Assembly: GCF_025290035.1 (NCBI RefSeq)
Contig: NZ_JAMBKT010000003.1
Location: 1-38,539 of the forward strand
DNA from: Apilactobacillus sp.
GTDB taxonomy: Bacteria; Bacillota; Bacilli; Lactobacillales; Lactobacillaceae
Length of the DNA stretch: 38,539 nt
Reading direction: 5' to 3'
Made by a program: the position numbers and the translations under genes. Below are positions 17,526 through 24,556 of this stretch, piece after piece. Position 1 is the stretch's first letter; each line of letters opens with the position of its first letter. Under the pieces are notes generated by a model. That model made no database searches. It was not told the origin of the DNA and worked only from the letters and a program-made list of their open reading frames with translations.

Positions 17526-18335
17526 ATGCAAAATGTTTATAATATCGTCATGAATCGAACCAACAGTAATAGCGTGGAACGATTCATCAATCTATTCAGA
17601 GAAGGCGCAATTATCCTTGTTGTCCTTGAAGTATTTGGGTATCGTGTCCCATCATTTCTAACCCCTGCTATGAACAACTTCTTATTAAGTGTTTTCTACT
17701 TAATTACTAGTTATAAAATCCCACTAATTTGTTTAATTACTGTTATTATCTTATTCTTAGTATCTGAAGCATCGATGCATCATCGCTATTTAGATAATTT
17801 ACACCGCAATTTTTTCAGGCAGTTAATTAAACTATACAAATATGTATGGATTATAGTATTCACAGTTTGTTTATTAGCTACGAACCTAGAAAGTTTAATC
17901 GACTTCAAATTCATTATGGATGCCAAAGCGCTAAGTACACAATCAGTGTTTTGGCCAACATTATTTAGAAATTGTTTCGCCTTAGCATTATTCTTATTAA
18001 ACGTTTATTGGTTTGCGGTTTACTTCTGTCAAAACGACAATGCATTGGCGGAAAAACATCCCCGTCAATCACAACTTAATTCTAAGAATTACATTAAGTT
18101 AGCGAAACGTGAACTGGTCTTTTCAGATCAACACATTTACCTACAACTATATGTCCGTAATAACGAAGAAAAGCCATTAGACGAAATCAAAGAATACTTT
18201 TTAGTTAAACAAGTAACCCACCGCAGCGACCGTTCGCATCGCCCTGACATCTCCATCGTCAGTCAATTCGCAACCTATGGTGATGCCAAAAACTTCTTAG
18301 AAGATTATGCTGACGAACCAGGTAACTTTATATAG
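17526..18335 (+). CDS. Membrane protein of unknown function
   Basis: I do not recognise this 269-aa protein. It has four hydrophobic segments, roughly residues 28-46, 55-82, 105-121 and 146-167, separated by short basic loops. It ends in a soluble domain of about 100 residues (NYIKLAKRELVFSDQHIYLQLYVRNNEE, then EEKPLDEIKEYFLVKQ), followed by a His/Arg/Ser-rich patch (THRSDRSHRPD) and an acidic end. AAAGGAG lies 9 nt before the ATG. Its own extended -10 promoter and flanking terminators make it a single-gene unit. The soluble tail should be cytoplasmic if the positive-inside rule holds. No enzymatic motif is visible. Confidence 0.75.
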   Translation: MQNVYNIVMNRTNSNSVERFINLFREGAIILVVLEVFGYRVPSFLTPAMNNFLLSVFYLITSYKIPLICLITVIILFLVSEASMHHRYLDNLHRNFFRQLIKLYKYVWIIVFTVCLLATNLESLIDFKFIMDAKALSTQSVFWPTLFRNCFALALFLLNVYWFAVYFCQNDNALAEKHPRQSQLNSKNYIKLAKRELVFSDQHIYLQLYVRNNEEKPLDEIKEYFLVKQVTHRSDRSHRPDISIVSQFATYGDAKNFLEDYADEPGNFI

Positions 18336-18336
18336 T

Positions 18337-18373
18337 AAAAAAAAGACTAGTTGATAATCAACTAGTCTTTTTT
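18337..18373. terminator. Bidirectional terminator between the membrane protein gene and the ABC-F gene
   Basis: A 15-bp perfect stem (18340-18354 with 18358-18372), loop TAA, with T runs in both directions. Confidence 0.92.
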
Positions 18374-18376
18374 GTT

Positions 18377-19960
18377 TTAGTTATTAACTTGACCTTGGGC
18401 TTTGGCAATCTCATCGGCATCTCTTAGACTAAGTTTTTCAACATCTAAGACCTTATCGACTAGTCCATTATAGAAACTAGTTTCATGGGAGACGATAATT
18501 GCGTTTCCTGGGAAGTTATTAATTGCATGCTTTAATGATTCTTTGGTTTCATCATCCAAATGGTTGGTAGGTTCGTCCATGATTAAGAAATTAGATGGTG
18601 TAAATTCTAGCATCGCTAACTTAACCTTGGTTTGTTCTCCCCCAGATAGTTCGCCAATTGGCTTAGAAGCGTTAGCAGCGTCTAAGCCACACTTAGCTAA
18701 CTTAGTTCTAATTTCTTTTTGTTCCAATTTAGGGAACTTATTTTGGATAATTTGCATTGGTGTTTCATTATTGTTGCTCCAAACTAAATCTTGACTGAAG
18801 TAGCTGACTTTAGCTGATGGTGAGAATGTTGCTTTTCCACCCTTTGGTTTTAATAAACCTAAAATCGACTTGATTAGAGTAGATTTACCCACCCCATTAA
18901 ATCCTTGGAAACCAACCTTTTCATCAGTATTCACTGAGAAACTAACTGGTTTTAATAATGGTTTATCATAACCAACTGATAGTTCATCAACCACCAATGC
19001 ATTTTGTGAACCAGTATCTTCGTATGGGAAATTAAATGATGCATGAATATTAGTCGAAGGTGGATCAACCAATTCCATATGTGATAACATCTTTTCTCTT
19101 GATTTAGCCATGGTAGATTTTGAACCAGCCTTATTCTTACGAATAAACGCTTTGGCTTTTTCAATTTCTACTTGTTGCTTATCGTATTCTCTTTGTTGAA
19201 CCATTTCACGTTCAGCACGTTGTCTCATAGCTGACTTAAAGTCACCACGATACTTGGTAATCTTACCGAATGCGATGTTGACGATACAGTTCGTAACATT
19301 TTCCAAGAAATCATAATCATGGGAAATTACCATGACTGCACCTTCGAACCCATTGATGTAATCTTCTAGCCACGCAATGTGTGCCACATCAAGGTAGTTA
19401 GTAGGTTCATCCAAAAGAATTACATCTGGATTTTCCAAGATCAATTTCGCAAGGATAATCTTTGAACGTTGCCCACCAGACATGTTAGTGATTTGTTGAT
19501 CTCTTTTGACATCATCTAAACCTAAACCAGTGATTACTCGTTCAATTTCAGTTTCAATGTCATAGAAGTTATTAGCTTCTAATTCTTCTTGAATCCGTCC
19601 AGCTTGCGTTAATAACTTATCATCAAAGTTTTCTGCGTATTGTTCATATAGTTCTTGCATGTGCTTAGATTTATCATATAAATCTTGGTAAGCAGTATGT
19701 AAGAAATCAATCAATGTCATTCCTTCTGGAATATCAGCGTATTGATCCAAGTATCCAACGCTGACGTTGTTTTGCCATTTAACTGAACCGGAAATTGGTA
19801 ATTCCACTCCAGTGATAATCTTAATTAGAGTTGATTTACCCACTCCATTTTGGCCAACGATTCCCATGTGTTCACCCTTATTCAAAGTGAAACTTGCTTC
19901 ATCGTATAGCATCTTATCAGCAAAGCCCATGCTTATATCTTTTACATCTAATAAGGCCAA
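18377..19960 (-). CDS. ABC-F family ATPase (ribosome-associated, two ATP-binding cassettes)
   Basis: A 527-aa soluble protein with tandem ABC domains and no membrane segment. The first Walker A GQNGVGKST is at residues 36-44, with signature MSGGQRSKI and Walker B VILLDEPTNYLD. The second cassette has GFNGVGKST, LSGGEQTKVKL and FLIMDEPTNHLD. The charged helical linker between them (about residues 235-300, rich in Arg, Lys, Glu and Gln) is the segment that contacts the P-site tRNA in ABC-F factors. It most resembles housekeeping YkpA/YbiT-type factors rather than a dedicated antibiotic-resistance protein, but this needs a tree. The start is TTG, set by GAGGAG 8 nt upstream; an ATG 5 bases earlier is out of frame. 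Confidence 0.88.
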   Translation of the reverse strand: MALLDVKDISMGFADKMLYDEASFTLNKGEHMGIVGQNGVGKSTLIKIITGVELPISGSVKWQNNVSVGYLDQYADIPEGMTLIDFLHTAYQDLYDKSKHMQELYEQYAENFDDKLLTQAGRIQEELEANNFYDIETEIERVITGLGLDDVKRDQQITNMSGGQRSKIILAKLILENPDVILLDEPTNYLDVAHIAWLEDYINGFEGAVMVISHDYDFLENVTNCIVNIAFGKITKYRGDFKSAMRQRAEREMVQQREYDKQQVEIEKAKAFIRKNKAGSKSTMAKSREKMLSHMELVDPPSTNIHASFNFPYEDTGSQNALVVDELSVGYDKPLLKPVSFSVNTDEKVGFQGFNGVGKSTLIKSILGLLKPKGGKATFSPSAKVSYFSQDLVWSNNNETPMQIIQNKFPKLEQKEIRTKLAKCGLDAANASKPIGELSGGEQTKVKLAMLEFTPSNFLIMDEPTNHLDDETKESLKHAINNFPGNAIIVSHETSFYNGLVDKVLDVEKLSLRDADEIAKAQGQVNN

Positions 19961-19995
19961 TTCATATTCTCCTCTTTCTACCGTACTTATATATA

Positions 19996-20025
19996 ATTAT
20001 AAAATTAACATATTTTTGCCATCAA
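19996..20025 (-). promoter_or_regulatory. Promoter of the ABC-F gene
   Basis: On the minus strand: TTGATG (20020-20025), an 18-bp spacer, TATAAT (19996-20001). Confidence 0.55.
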
Positions 20026-20121
20026 CGTCAATTTTTCGGCGTCTTTAGAGATATTTAAACAATATTTTATTTCGACAATGGTATAATTAATTAGATAAAT
20101 AAAAACAAAGGAATGATCATA

Positions 20122-20496
20122 ATGAAGGTAAAAGATATTGATAATATAACCATCTTTGCCGCTGATTTAAAACTTTGCATGCGTTTTTACCATGAAGTTT
20201 TAGATTTACCTATCATTGAAATGACTGACACTAAGTTAGAATTTCAATTAGGAAAACAAAAACTAATCTTCCTTCAAAATGATAGCGATGATAACGTCCC
20301 GGAAAATCCTACTGCGGGTTCAGCTAAATTCTGCATCATTGTGAAGGATTCATTAAATGATTTAAGCTCACATCTTGCCAATTATGGGGTCAAAATCATT
20401 GACGGTCCGAAAAAAATTAAGGGCGCTAACGGTATGATGAACTCAATTTTCATAAATGATCCAGAAAACAATGTGATTGAAATTTGCGAATATTAA
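20122..20496 (+). CDS. VOC (glyoxalase/bleomycin resistance) family protein
   Basis: A 124-aa vicinal-oxygen-chelate protein with the beta-alpha-beta-beta-beta repeats of the fold: NITIFAADLKLCMRFYHEVLDLP, then KLEFQLGKQKLIFLQ, and the C-terminal FINDPENNVIEICEY with the typical metal-ligand Glu near the end. These proteins form dimeric metalloenzymes acting on glyoxal adducts, diols or thiols, or bind drugs; the substrate is not deducible. AAGGA lies 9 nt before the ATG at 20122, whereas the in-frame ATG at 20113 is too close to it. A TATAAT at 20082-20087 is a likely -10. No terminator is visible after it. Confidence 0.85.
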   Translation: MKVKDIDNITIFAADLKLCMRFYHEVLDLPIIEMTDTKLEFQLGKQKLIFLQNDSDDNVPENPTAGSAKFCIIVKDSLNDLSSHLANYGVKIIDGPKKIKGANGMMNSIFINDPENNVIEICEY

Positions 20497-20543
20497 TCAA
20501 AAATTATCAACAATATCACACTTTTTTTAATAAATTTTAAGTG

Positions 20544-20640
20544 CTAACAAACGCTATTATTATGCCCGATAAGCACCAAAAGCTTTGCCATGACAGGTCT
20601 TTAAACATTTTACATGCAAAGTGTTTTTTGTTAGTATACT
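20544..20640 (+). promoter_or_regulatory. Nested inverted repeats ending at a -10-like element upstream of the amino acid permease
   Basis: CTAACAAA (20544-20551) is complementary to TTTGTTAG (20627-20634), which abuts TATACT (20635-20640). Inside this, CTTTGC (20583-20588) is complementary to GCAAAG (20616-20621). No proper -35 is found at 16-18 bp. The arrangement could be operator DNA for an activator or, if transcription starts further upstream, an RNA structure. Function unknown. Confidence 0.35.
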
Positions 20641-20662
20641 CAAAGACCATGAAAGGAGTTTT

Positions 20663-22303
20663 ATGAAAAAAAATAAGAAATCAAGAAAAGTAGGTTTATT
20701 TCAAATTGTAATGTTAGGACTTAGTTCCATTATTGGTTCTGGTTGGTTGTTTGGTTCATGGGAGGCTTCTCGTGTTGCTGGACCAGCTGCCATTATCTCA
20801 TGGGTTATCGGTGCCATTGTTATTGCTTCAATCGCCTTTAACTACATCGAATTAGGTTCAATGTTCCCCGAAAGTGGTGGAATGAGTAAGTATGCTCAAT
20901 ACACCCACGGGTCATTATTAGGATTTATTGCTGCCTGGTCAAACTGGGTTTCATTAGTTACTTTGATCCCAATTGAAGCCGTTGCGGCTACTCAATACAT
21001 GGGTTCATGGCCTTGGAAATGGGCTCACTGGACTCACGGATTCCTAATTAATGGAGAAATTTCTAATCTAGGTTTATTTGTCGTTTTTCTTTTCATATTA
21101 GTCTTCACGCTATTAAATTATTGGTCTGTTAATTTACTAGCTAGATTCACTAGTTTTATTTCAATTTTCAAACTAGGAATTCCGCTACTTACTATCATTA
21201 TGTTAATCTTGTCAGGTTTCCACAGTGGAAACTTCACTTCACAAGGTTTCATGCCTTATGGTAGTGCCGCTATTTTCTCAGCAACTACTGCATCCGGGAT
21301 CATCTTCTCATACAATGCATTCCAAGTAGTTATTAACATGGGAAAAGAAATCAAGAACCCTAAGCGAAACATCGCATTAGGTATTACAATCTCACTTGCA
21401 ATCAGTATCGTTATCTACGTTGCACTACAATTCACATTTATTAGTGCCGTTGAACCATCAGTGCTAGCCAAAGTTGGTTGGCATGGAATTAACTTTGAAT
21501 CTCCATTTGCCGACTTAGCGATTATGTTAGGTCTACACTGGTTAGCTGTATTGCTATACTTTGATGCATTCATTTCACCATTCGGTACTGGGGTATCATT
21601 CGTTGCTCAAACAAGTCGTACTCTTGCTGCAATGGTTGAAAATGAACATATGCCTAAATTCTTAGGTAAAATTAATTCTCGTTGGGGTATCCCTCGAATT
21701 GCGATGGTCGTTAACATGATTATCAGTGTGCTATTAGTTGCTTTATTTAGAAGTTGGGGTACACTCGCTAGTGTTATCTCTACTTCTACTTTGATTGCTT
21801 ACTTAACAGGTCCTGTTACTGTAACATCATTGAGAAAGATGGCACCTAACTTTAAGCGTCCAATCCGTATGAGAATGTTACAATTTATGGCACCATTTGC
21901 TTTTGTATTAGCTAGTTTAGCTGCTTACTGGGCAATGTGGCCTACAACTGTAAAGGTTATTATCGTAATTCTATTGGGTCTACCATTCTACTTCTACTTC
22001 GAATGGAAAACTAACTGGAGCAAGACTAAGAACCAATTTGCCGGAAGTTTCTGGATGATTGGTTACCTAATCTTTATCTCAGTGATGTCATACGTAGGTT
22101 CTACCCCATTTGGTGGTCAAAACTGGATTCCATATCCTTTAGACTTCGTTGTTATCATCATTGTTTCTCTAATCTTCTACAGATGGGGAATCTCCAGTTC
22201 AATGGTAAGTACTGATCTTCACAATGCAAAAATGGTCAATGACCAAATCAACTTGGATGCATATGAAGATGAACCAACTAACGAAAATAAAGAAGACAAA
22301 TAA
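20663..22303 (+). CDS. APC family amino acid permease
   Basis: A 546-aa secondary transporter with about 12 to 14 hydrophobic segments. The APC consensus in helix 1 reads LGLSSIIGSGWLFGSWEA, followed by IELGSMFPESGGMSKYAQYTHGSLLGFIAAWSNW in helices 2-3. The large size, the WLFGSWEA motif and the C-terminal cytoplasmic tail ending in acidic residues recall the subgroup that includes the Bacillus aspartate:proton symporter YveA. I use that only as a hint to substrate. The start ATG at 20663 follows AAAGGAG; the frame is open further upstream without a ribosome binding site. Single gene with a terminator. Confidence 0.85.
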   Translation: MKKNKKSRKVGLFQIVMLGLSSIIGSGWLFGSWEASRVAGPAAIISWVIGAIVIASIAFNYIELGSMFPESGGMSKYAQYTHGSLLGFIAAWSNWVSLVTLIPIEAVAATQYMGSWPWKWAHWTHGFLINGEISNLGLFVVFLFILVFTLLNYWSVNLLARFTSFISIFKLGIPLLTIIMLILSGFHSGNFTSQGFMPYGSAAIFSATTASGIIFSYNAFQVVINMGKEIKNPKRNIALGITISLAISIVIYVALQFTFISAVEPSVLAKVGWHGINFESPFADLAIMLGLHWLAVLLYFDAFISPFGTGVSFVAQTSRTLAAMVENEHMPKFLGKINSRWGIPRIAMVVNMIISVLLVALFRSWGTLASVISTSTLIAYLTGPVTVTSLRKMAPNFKRPIRMRMLQFMAPFAFVLASLAAYWAMWPTTVKVIIVILLGLPFYFYFEWKTNWSKTKNQFAGSFWMIGYLIFISVMSYVGSTPFGGQNWIPYPLDFVVIIIVSLIFYRWGISSSMVSTDLHNAKMVNDQINLDAYEDEPTNENKEDK

Positions 22304-22306
22304 AGC

Positions 22307-22334
22307 AAAAGAACACCATTTGGTGTTCTTTTTT
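22307..22334 (+). terminator. Terminator after the APC permease gene
   Basis: An 11- to 12-bp stem (AAAAGAACACC with GGTGTTCTTTT) and six T, immediately upstream of the Trp transporter promoter. Confidence 0.9.
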
Positions 22335-22344
22335 ATTTTATTTC

Positions 22345-22373
22345 TTGACAATTAAATTTGATAAACTTAAAAT
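22345..22373 (+). promoter_or_regulatory. Promoter of the trpXYZ leader and operon
   Basis: A consensus TTGACA (22345-22350), an exact 17-bp spacer and TAAAAT (22368-22373). Transcription should start near 22380, which places the whole leader ORF and attenuator inside the transcript. Confidence 0.8.
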
Positions 22374-22406
22374 GAACTTAACTTAATTGAAAGGAGAAAG
22401 AAACCA

Positions 22407-22463
22407 ATGAAGAATATGTTATCATCAAGTTTAAGTTCTCGTTGGCAAAGCTGGTGCTTATAA
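22407..22463 (+). CDS. Tryptophan-codon leader peptide of the Trp transporter operon
   Basis: An 18-codon ORF, MKNMLSSSLSSRWQSWCL, starting 11 nt after AAAGGAG and about 27 nt after the predicted transcription start. It contains two TGG codons (residues 13 and 16; 22443-22445 and 22452-22454) in 18 codons, although Trp is the rarest amino acid. Its stop codon (22461-22463) lies inside the 5' arm of the first hairpin of the attenuator. Both facts, together with the downstream Trp-type transporter, indicate a sensing peptide rather than a functional protein. It is too short for standard gene callers. Sensing could be by Trp-tRNA shortage (stalling at TGG) or by free Trp arresting the ribosome at the stop, as in TnaC. 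Confidence 0.85.
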   Translation: MKNMLSSSLSSRWQSWCL

Positions 22464-22626
22464 GTCGCATGCCCTATCACAGATGCGACTTATATGATGC
22501 AATCATTAAGCGCATCTGTACCGGCTTCTTTCTCACGAAATAATAAGCCTGTGCGGATATGATTCAGACACCACAGGCCAAAAATGTATCGGATAACCTG
22601 TTGTGTTTTGGGTTATCCGTTTTTTT
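22459..22626 (+). promoter_or_regulatory. Six-segment attenuator (leader-peptide-controlled) with intrinsic terminator
   Basis: Successive segments can pair with the previous or the next one. 1:2 is 22459-22470 with 22483-22494 (12 bp perfect). 2:3 is 22479-22487 with 22511-22519 (9 bp perfect). 3:4 is 22514-22527 with 22545-22558 (13 pairs, one C-U mismatch). 4:5 is 22547-22553 with 22572-22578 (7 bp perfect). 5:6 is 22566-22577 with 22597-22608 (11 pairs, one C-U mismatch). The terminator is 22590-22598 with 22611-22619 plus T7 (22620-22626). Segment 6 takes the top of the terminator's 5' arm and its loop. The sets 1:2/3:4/5:6 and 2:3/4:5/terminator are therefore mutually exclusive. The pairings are read directly; the regulatory logic is inferred. 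Confidence 0.8.
22590..22626 (+). terminator. Attenuator terminator upstream of trpX
   Basis: Nine-bp stem CGGATAACC / GGTTATCCG with a 12-nt loop, followed by seven T, 41 nt before the trpX start codon. No gene other than the leader ORF ends here, so it can only act as a leader terminator. Confidence 0.9.
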
Positions 22627-22667
22627 ATTGCATTAATAACCATCTTAACCAAAAAGGAGAATCTATT

Positions 22668-23663
22668 ATGAAGAGACTATATACAGTCATTTGTATCCTA
22701 GTTGTACTATTAGGATTTGGTTTTTACCAAGAAAAACAAACACATAAAATTAGCACTAATCATATTCCTACTGTTGGAATTCTACAATTAACAGAACACC
22801 CTGCCCTAGACGCGATTCATGCTGGAATCATTGCTGGTCTAAAACAATCTGGTTACACACCAGGTAAGAACATCAACATTGATTTCCAAAACGCTGAAGG
22901 TGATCAAGGCAACCTAAAGACAATGAGTTCTAAGTTTGCGACTGAAAATGTTGATTTATCAATCGGAATTACCACACCGTCAGCACAAGTCTTAGCAAAC
23001 ACTGTTAAGAACACTCCATTAATCTTAGGTGCCATTACAGACCCTAAATCAGCTGGATTGGTTAAATCAAACGAACACCCTGGTGGATTGGTTACTGGTG
23101 TGTCCGATTTCCCACCAATGAAAGAAGAACTAGAACTAATCAAAAAAATTATGCCTAACCTACATACTTTAGGGGTAATCTACACATCAAGTGATGATTC
23201 AGCAACTTCTCAATACCATCAATTCGTTGCATTATGTAAAAAAGAACATATTAACGTTAAAGGTTACTCAATCTCTAACACTAACGACTTGAACCAAGTA
23301 GCAACTCAAATGGTGCAAAATGTTGACGCGGTATATGTACCAAATGACAACACTGTTGCATCAGCAATCCAAACATTAGTTAACGTTGCTAACACAAAGA
23401 ACGTGCCTGTCTTCCCTACTGCATCAACTGTTGTTAAACAAGGTGCGCTAGCTACAATTGGTTTAAACCAATACAAACTAGGTGTTCAAACTGGTAAGAT
23501 GGCTGCTAAAGTTCTAAAGGGTGCTAACCCAGCAACTATGCCAATCGAAAAATTAGCTCACGGTGACTTAGCAATCAACCTAGCACAGGCTAAACGCTTG
23601 GGTATTAAAATTCCTGATTCACTAATCAAAGAAGCCAAAAGAAATGGAGTGATCTACAAATGA
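22668..23663 (+). CDS. trpX: Tryptophan ABC transporter, substrate-binding protein TrpX
   Basis: A 331-aa binding protein of the ABC_sub_bind family (periplasmic-binding type I fold), with VGILQLTEHPALDAIHAGIIAGLKQSGY at the N-terminus and LGAITDPKSAGLV, YVPNDNTVASA and PVFPTASTVVKQGALATIGLN further on. TrpX of streptococci belongs here. Residues 4-19 form a hydrophobic anchor. I see no lipobox Cys after it (only Cys9 inside), so it may be held by an uncleaved N-terminal helix. The ATG at 22668 follows AAGGAG; the frame is open upstream through the attenuator but that part is not coding. It overlaps the permease gene by 4 nt. Trp specificity is supported by the leader peptide. Confidence 0.9.
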   Translation: MKRLYTVICILVVLLGFGFYQEKQTHKISTNHIPTVGILQLTEHPALDAIHAGIIAGLKQSGYTPGKNINIDFQNAEGDQGNLKTMSSKFATENVDLSIGITTPSAQVLANTVKNTPLILGAITDPKSAGLVKSNEHPGGLVTGVSDFPPMKEELELIKKIMPNLHTLGVIYTSSDDSATSQYHQFVALCKKEHINVKGYSISNTNDLNQVATQMVQNVDAVYVPNDNTVASAIQTLVNVANTKNVPVFPTASTVVKQGALATIGLNQYKLGVQTGKMAAKVLKGANPATMPIEKLAHGDLAINLAQAKRLGIKIPDSLIKEAKRNGVIYK

Positions 23664-24556
23664 GTTTAATTATATCTGCAATCGGACAAGGCCTATTATG
23701 GGCTGTCATTGGAATTGGACTATATCTAACATTTAGAATTCTTGATTTCCCTGATATGACTGTTGAAGGAACTTTCCCAATGGGAGCTGCCACTGCGGTA
23801 ACTGCCATCGCTCATGGTATCAATCCACTCTTGGCAACACTACTAGCCTTTGTGGTTGGTTGTCTTGCTGGTCTAGTAACCGGATTACTTTACACTAAAG
23901 CTAAGATTCCTGTTCTATTAGCCGGAATTCTAGTAATGACTGCTTCTTACTCAATTGATCTTCGTATCATGGGTAAACCAAACTTATCATTATTAAACCT
24001 ACCTACTTTATTAAGTGGTAAATTCCTAAAATCACTTCCTGCCTACTTTGATGGTGTTGTGTTAGGACTAATTGTTATTACAGTTGTGACTGTCATTTTA
24101 ATCTACTTCCTACAAACTGATTTAGGACAAGCTTTCATCGCCACTGGGGATAACGAAAACATGGCTGAATCACTAGGAATTAACACCGATAACATGAAAA
24201 TCATGGGTGTCAGTGTTTCTAACGGATTAATCGCCCTAGGTGGTGCCCTAGTTGCTCAAAACAACGGTTACTCTGACGTTAATATGGGAATTGGAATTAT
24301 CGTTGTTGCCCTAGCTTCTATCATTATCGGTGAAGTTATCTTCGGTGATTTAACTATGAATCAACGTCTAGTCGCTGTCATTGTGGGTAGTATTTTATAC
24401 CGTTTAGTATTACTACTAGTGCTTCAACTAGGCTTTAACGCCAACGACTTGAACTTAATTTCATCAATCTTATTAGCTATTTTCATGGGAGTACCTGCTT
24501 TCGAATCACGCTTCCATCTAAAACATGTTTTAAAAAGGGGGCTAAAAAATGACTAA
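23660..24556 (+). CDS. trpY: Tryptophan ABC transporter permease TrpY
   Basis: A 298-aa membrane subunit with about eight hydrophobic segments, of the BPD_transp_2 (LIV-H/RbsC-like) type: GIGLYLTFRILDFPDMTVEGTFPMGAATAV near the N-terminus and the loop FIATGDNENMAESLGINTDNMKIMGVSVSNGLIALGGAL. It starts with ATGA overlapping the trpX stop and itself overlaps the ATPase gene by 8 nt, so the three subunits are translationally coupled. The substrate is inferred from the binding protein and leader. Confidence 0.9.
   Translation: MSLIISAIGQGLLWAVIGIGLYLTFRILDFPDMTVEGTFPMGAATAVTAIAHGINPLLATLLAFVVGCLAGLVTGLLYTKAKIPVLLAGILVMTASYSIDLRIMGKPNLSLLNLPTLLSGKFLKSLPAYFDGVVLGLIVITVVTVILIYFLQTDLGQAFIATGDNENMAESLGINTDNMKIMGVSVSNGLIALGGALVAQNNGYSDVNMGIGIIVVALASIIIGEVIFGDLTMNQRLVAVIVGSILYRLVLLLVLQLGFNANDLNLISSILLAIFMGVPAFESRFHLKHVLKRGLKND

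Noticed and set aside
20562..20666. Upstream ORF (ATG at 20562) whose stop overlaps the start of the APC permease
   Set aside because: It has no ribosome binding site, crosses the presumed -10 region and has atypical composition; the overlap is probably accidental.
22380..22667. T-box riboswitch for Trp upstream of trpX
   Set aside because: No T-box core (AA-N-N-TGGGTGG-N-ACCGCG type) and no stem I AGTA/GNUG motifs are found; instead a translated leader ORF with Trp codons and a hairpin relay explain the region.
22584..22667. N-terminal extension of TrpX
   Set aside because: This frame passes through the attenuator terminator and contains no ribosome binding site; AAGGAG sits directly before 22668.
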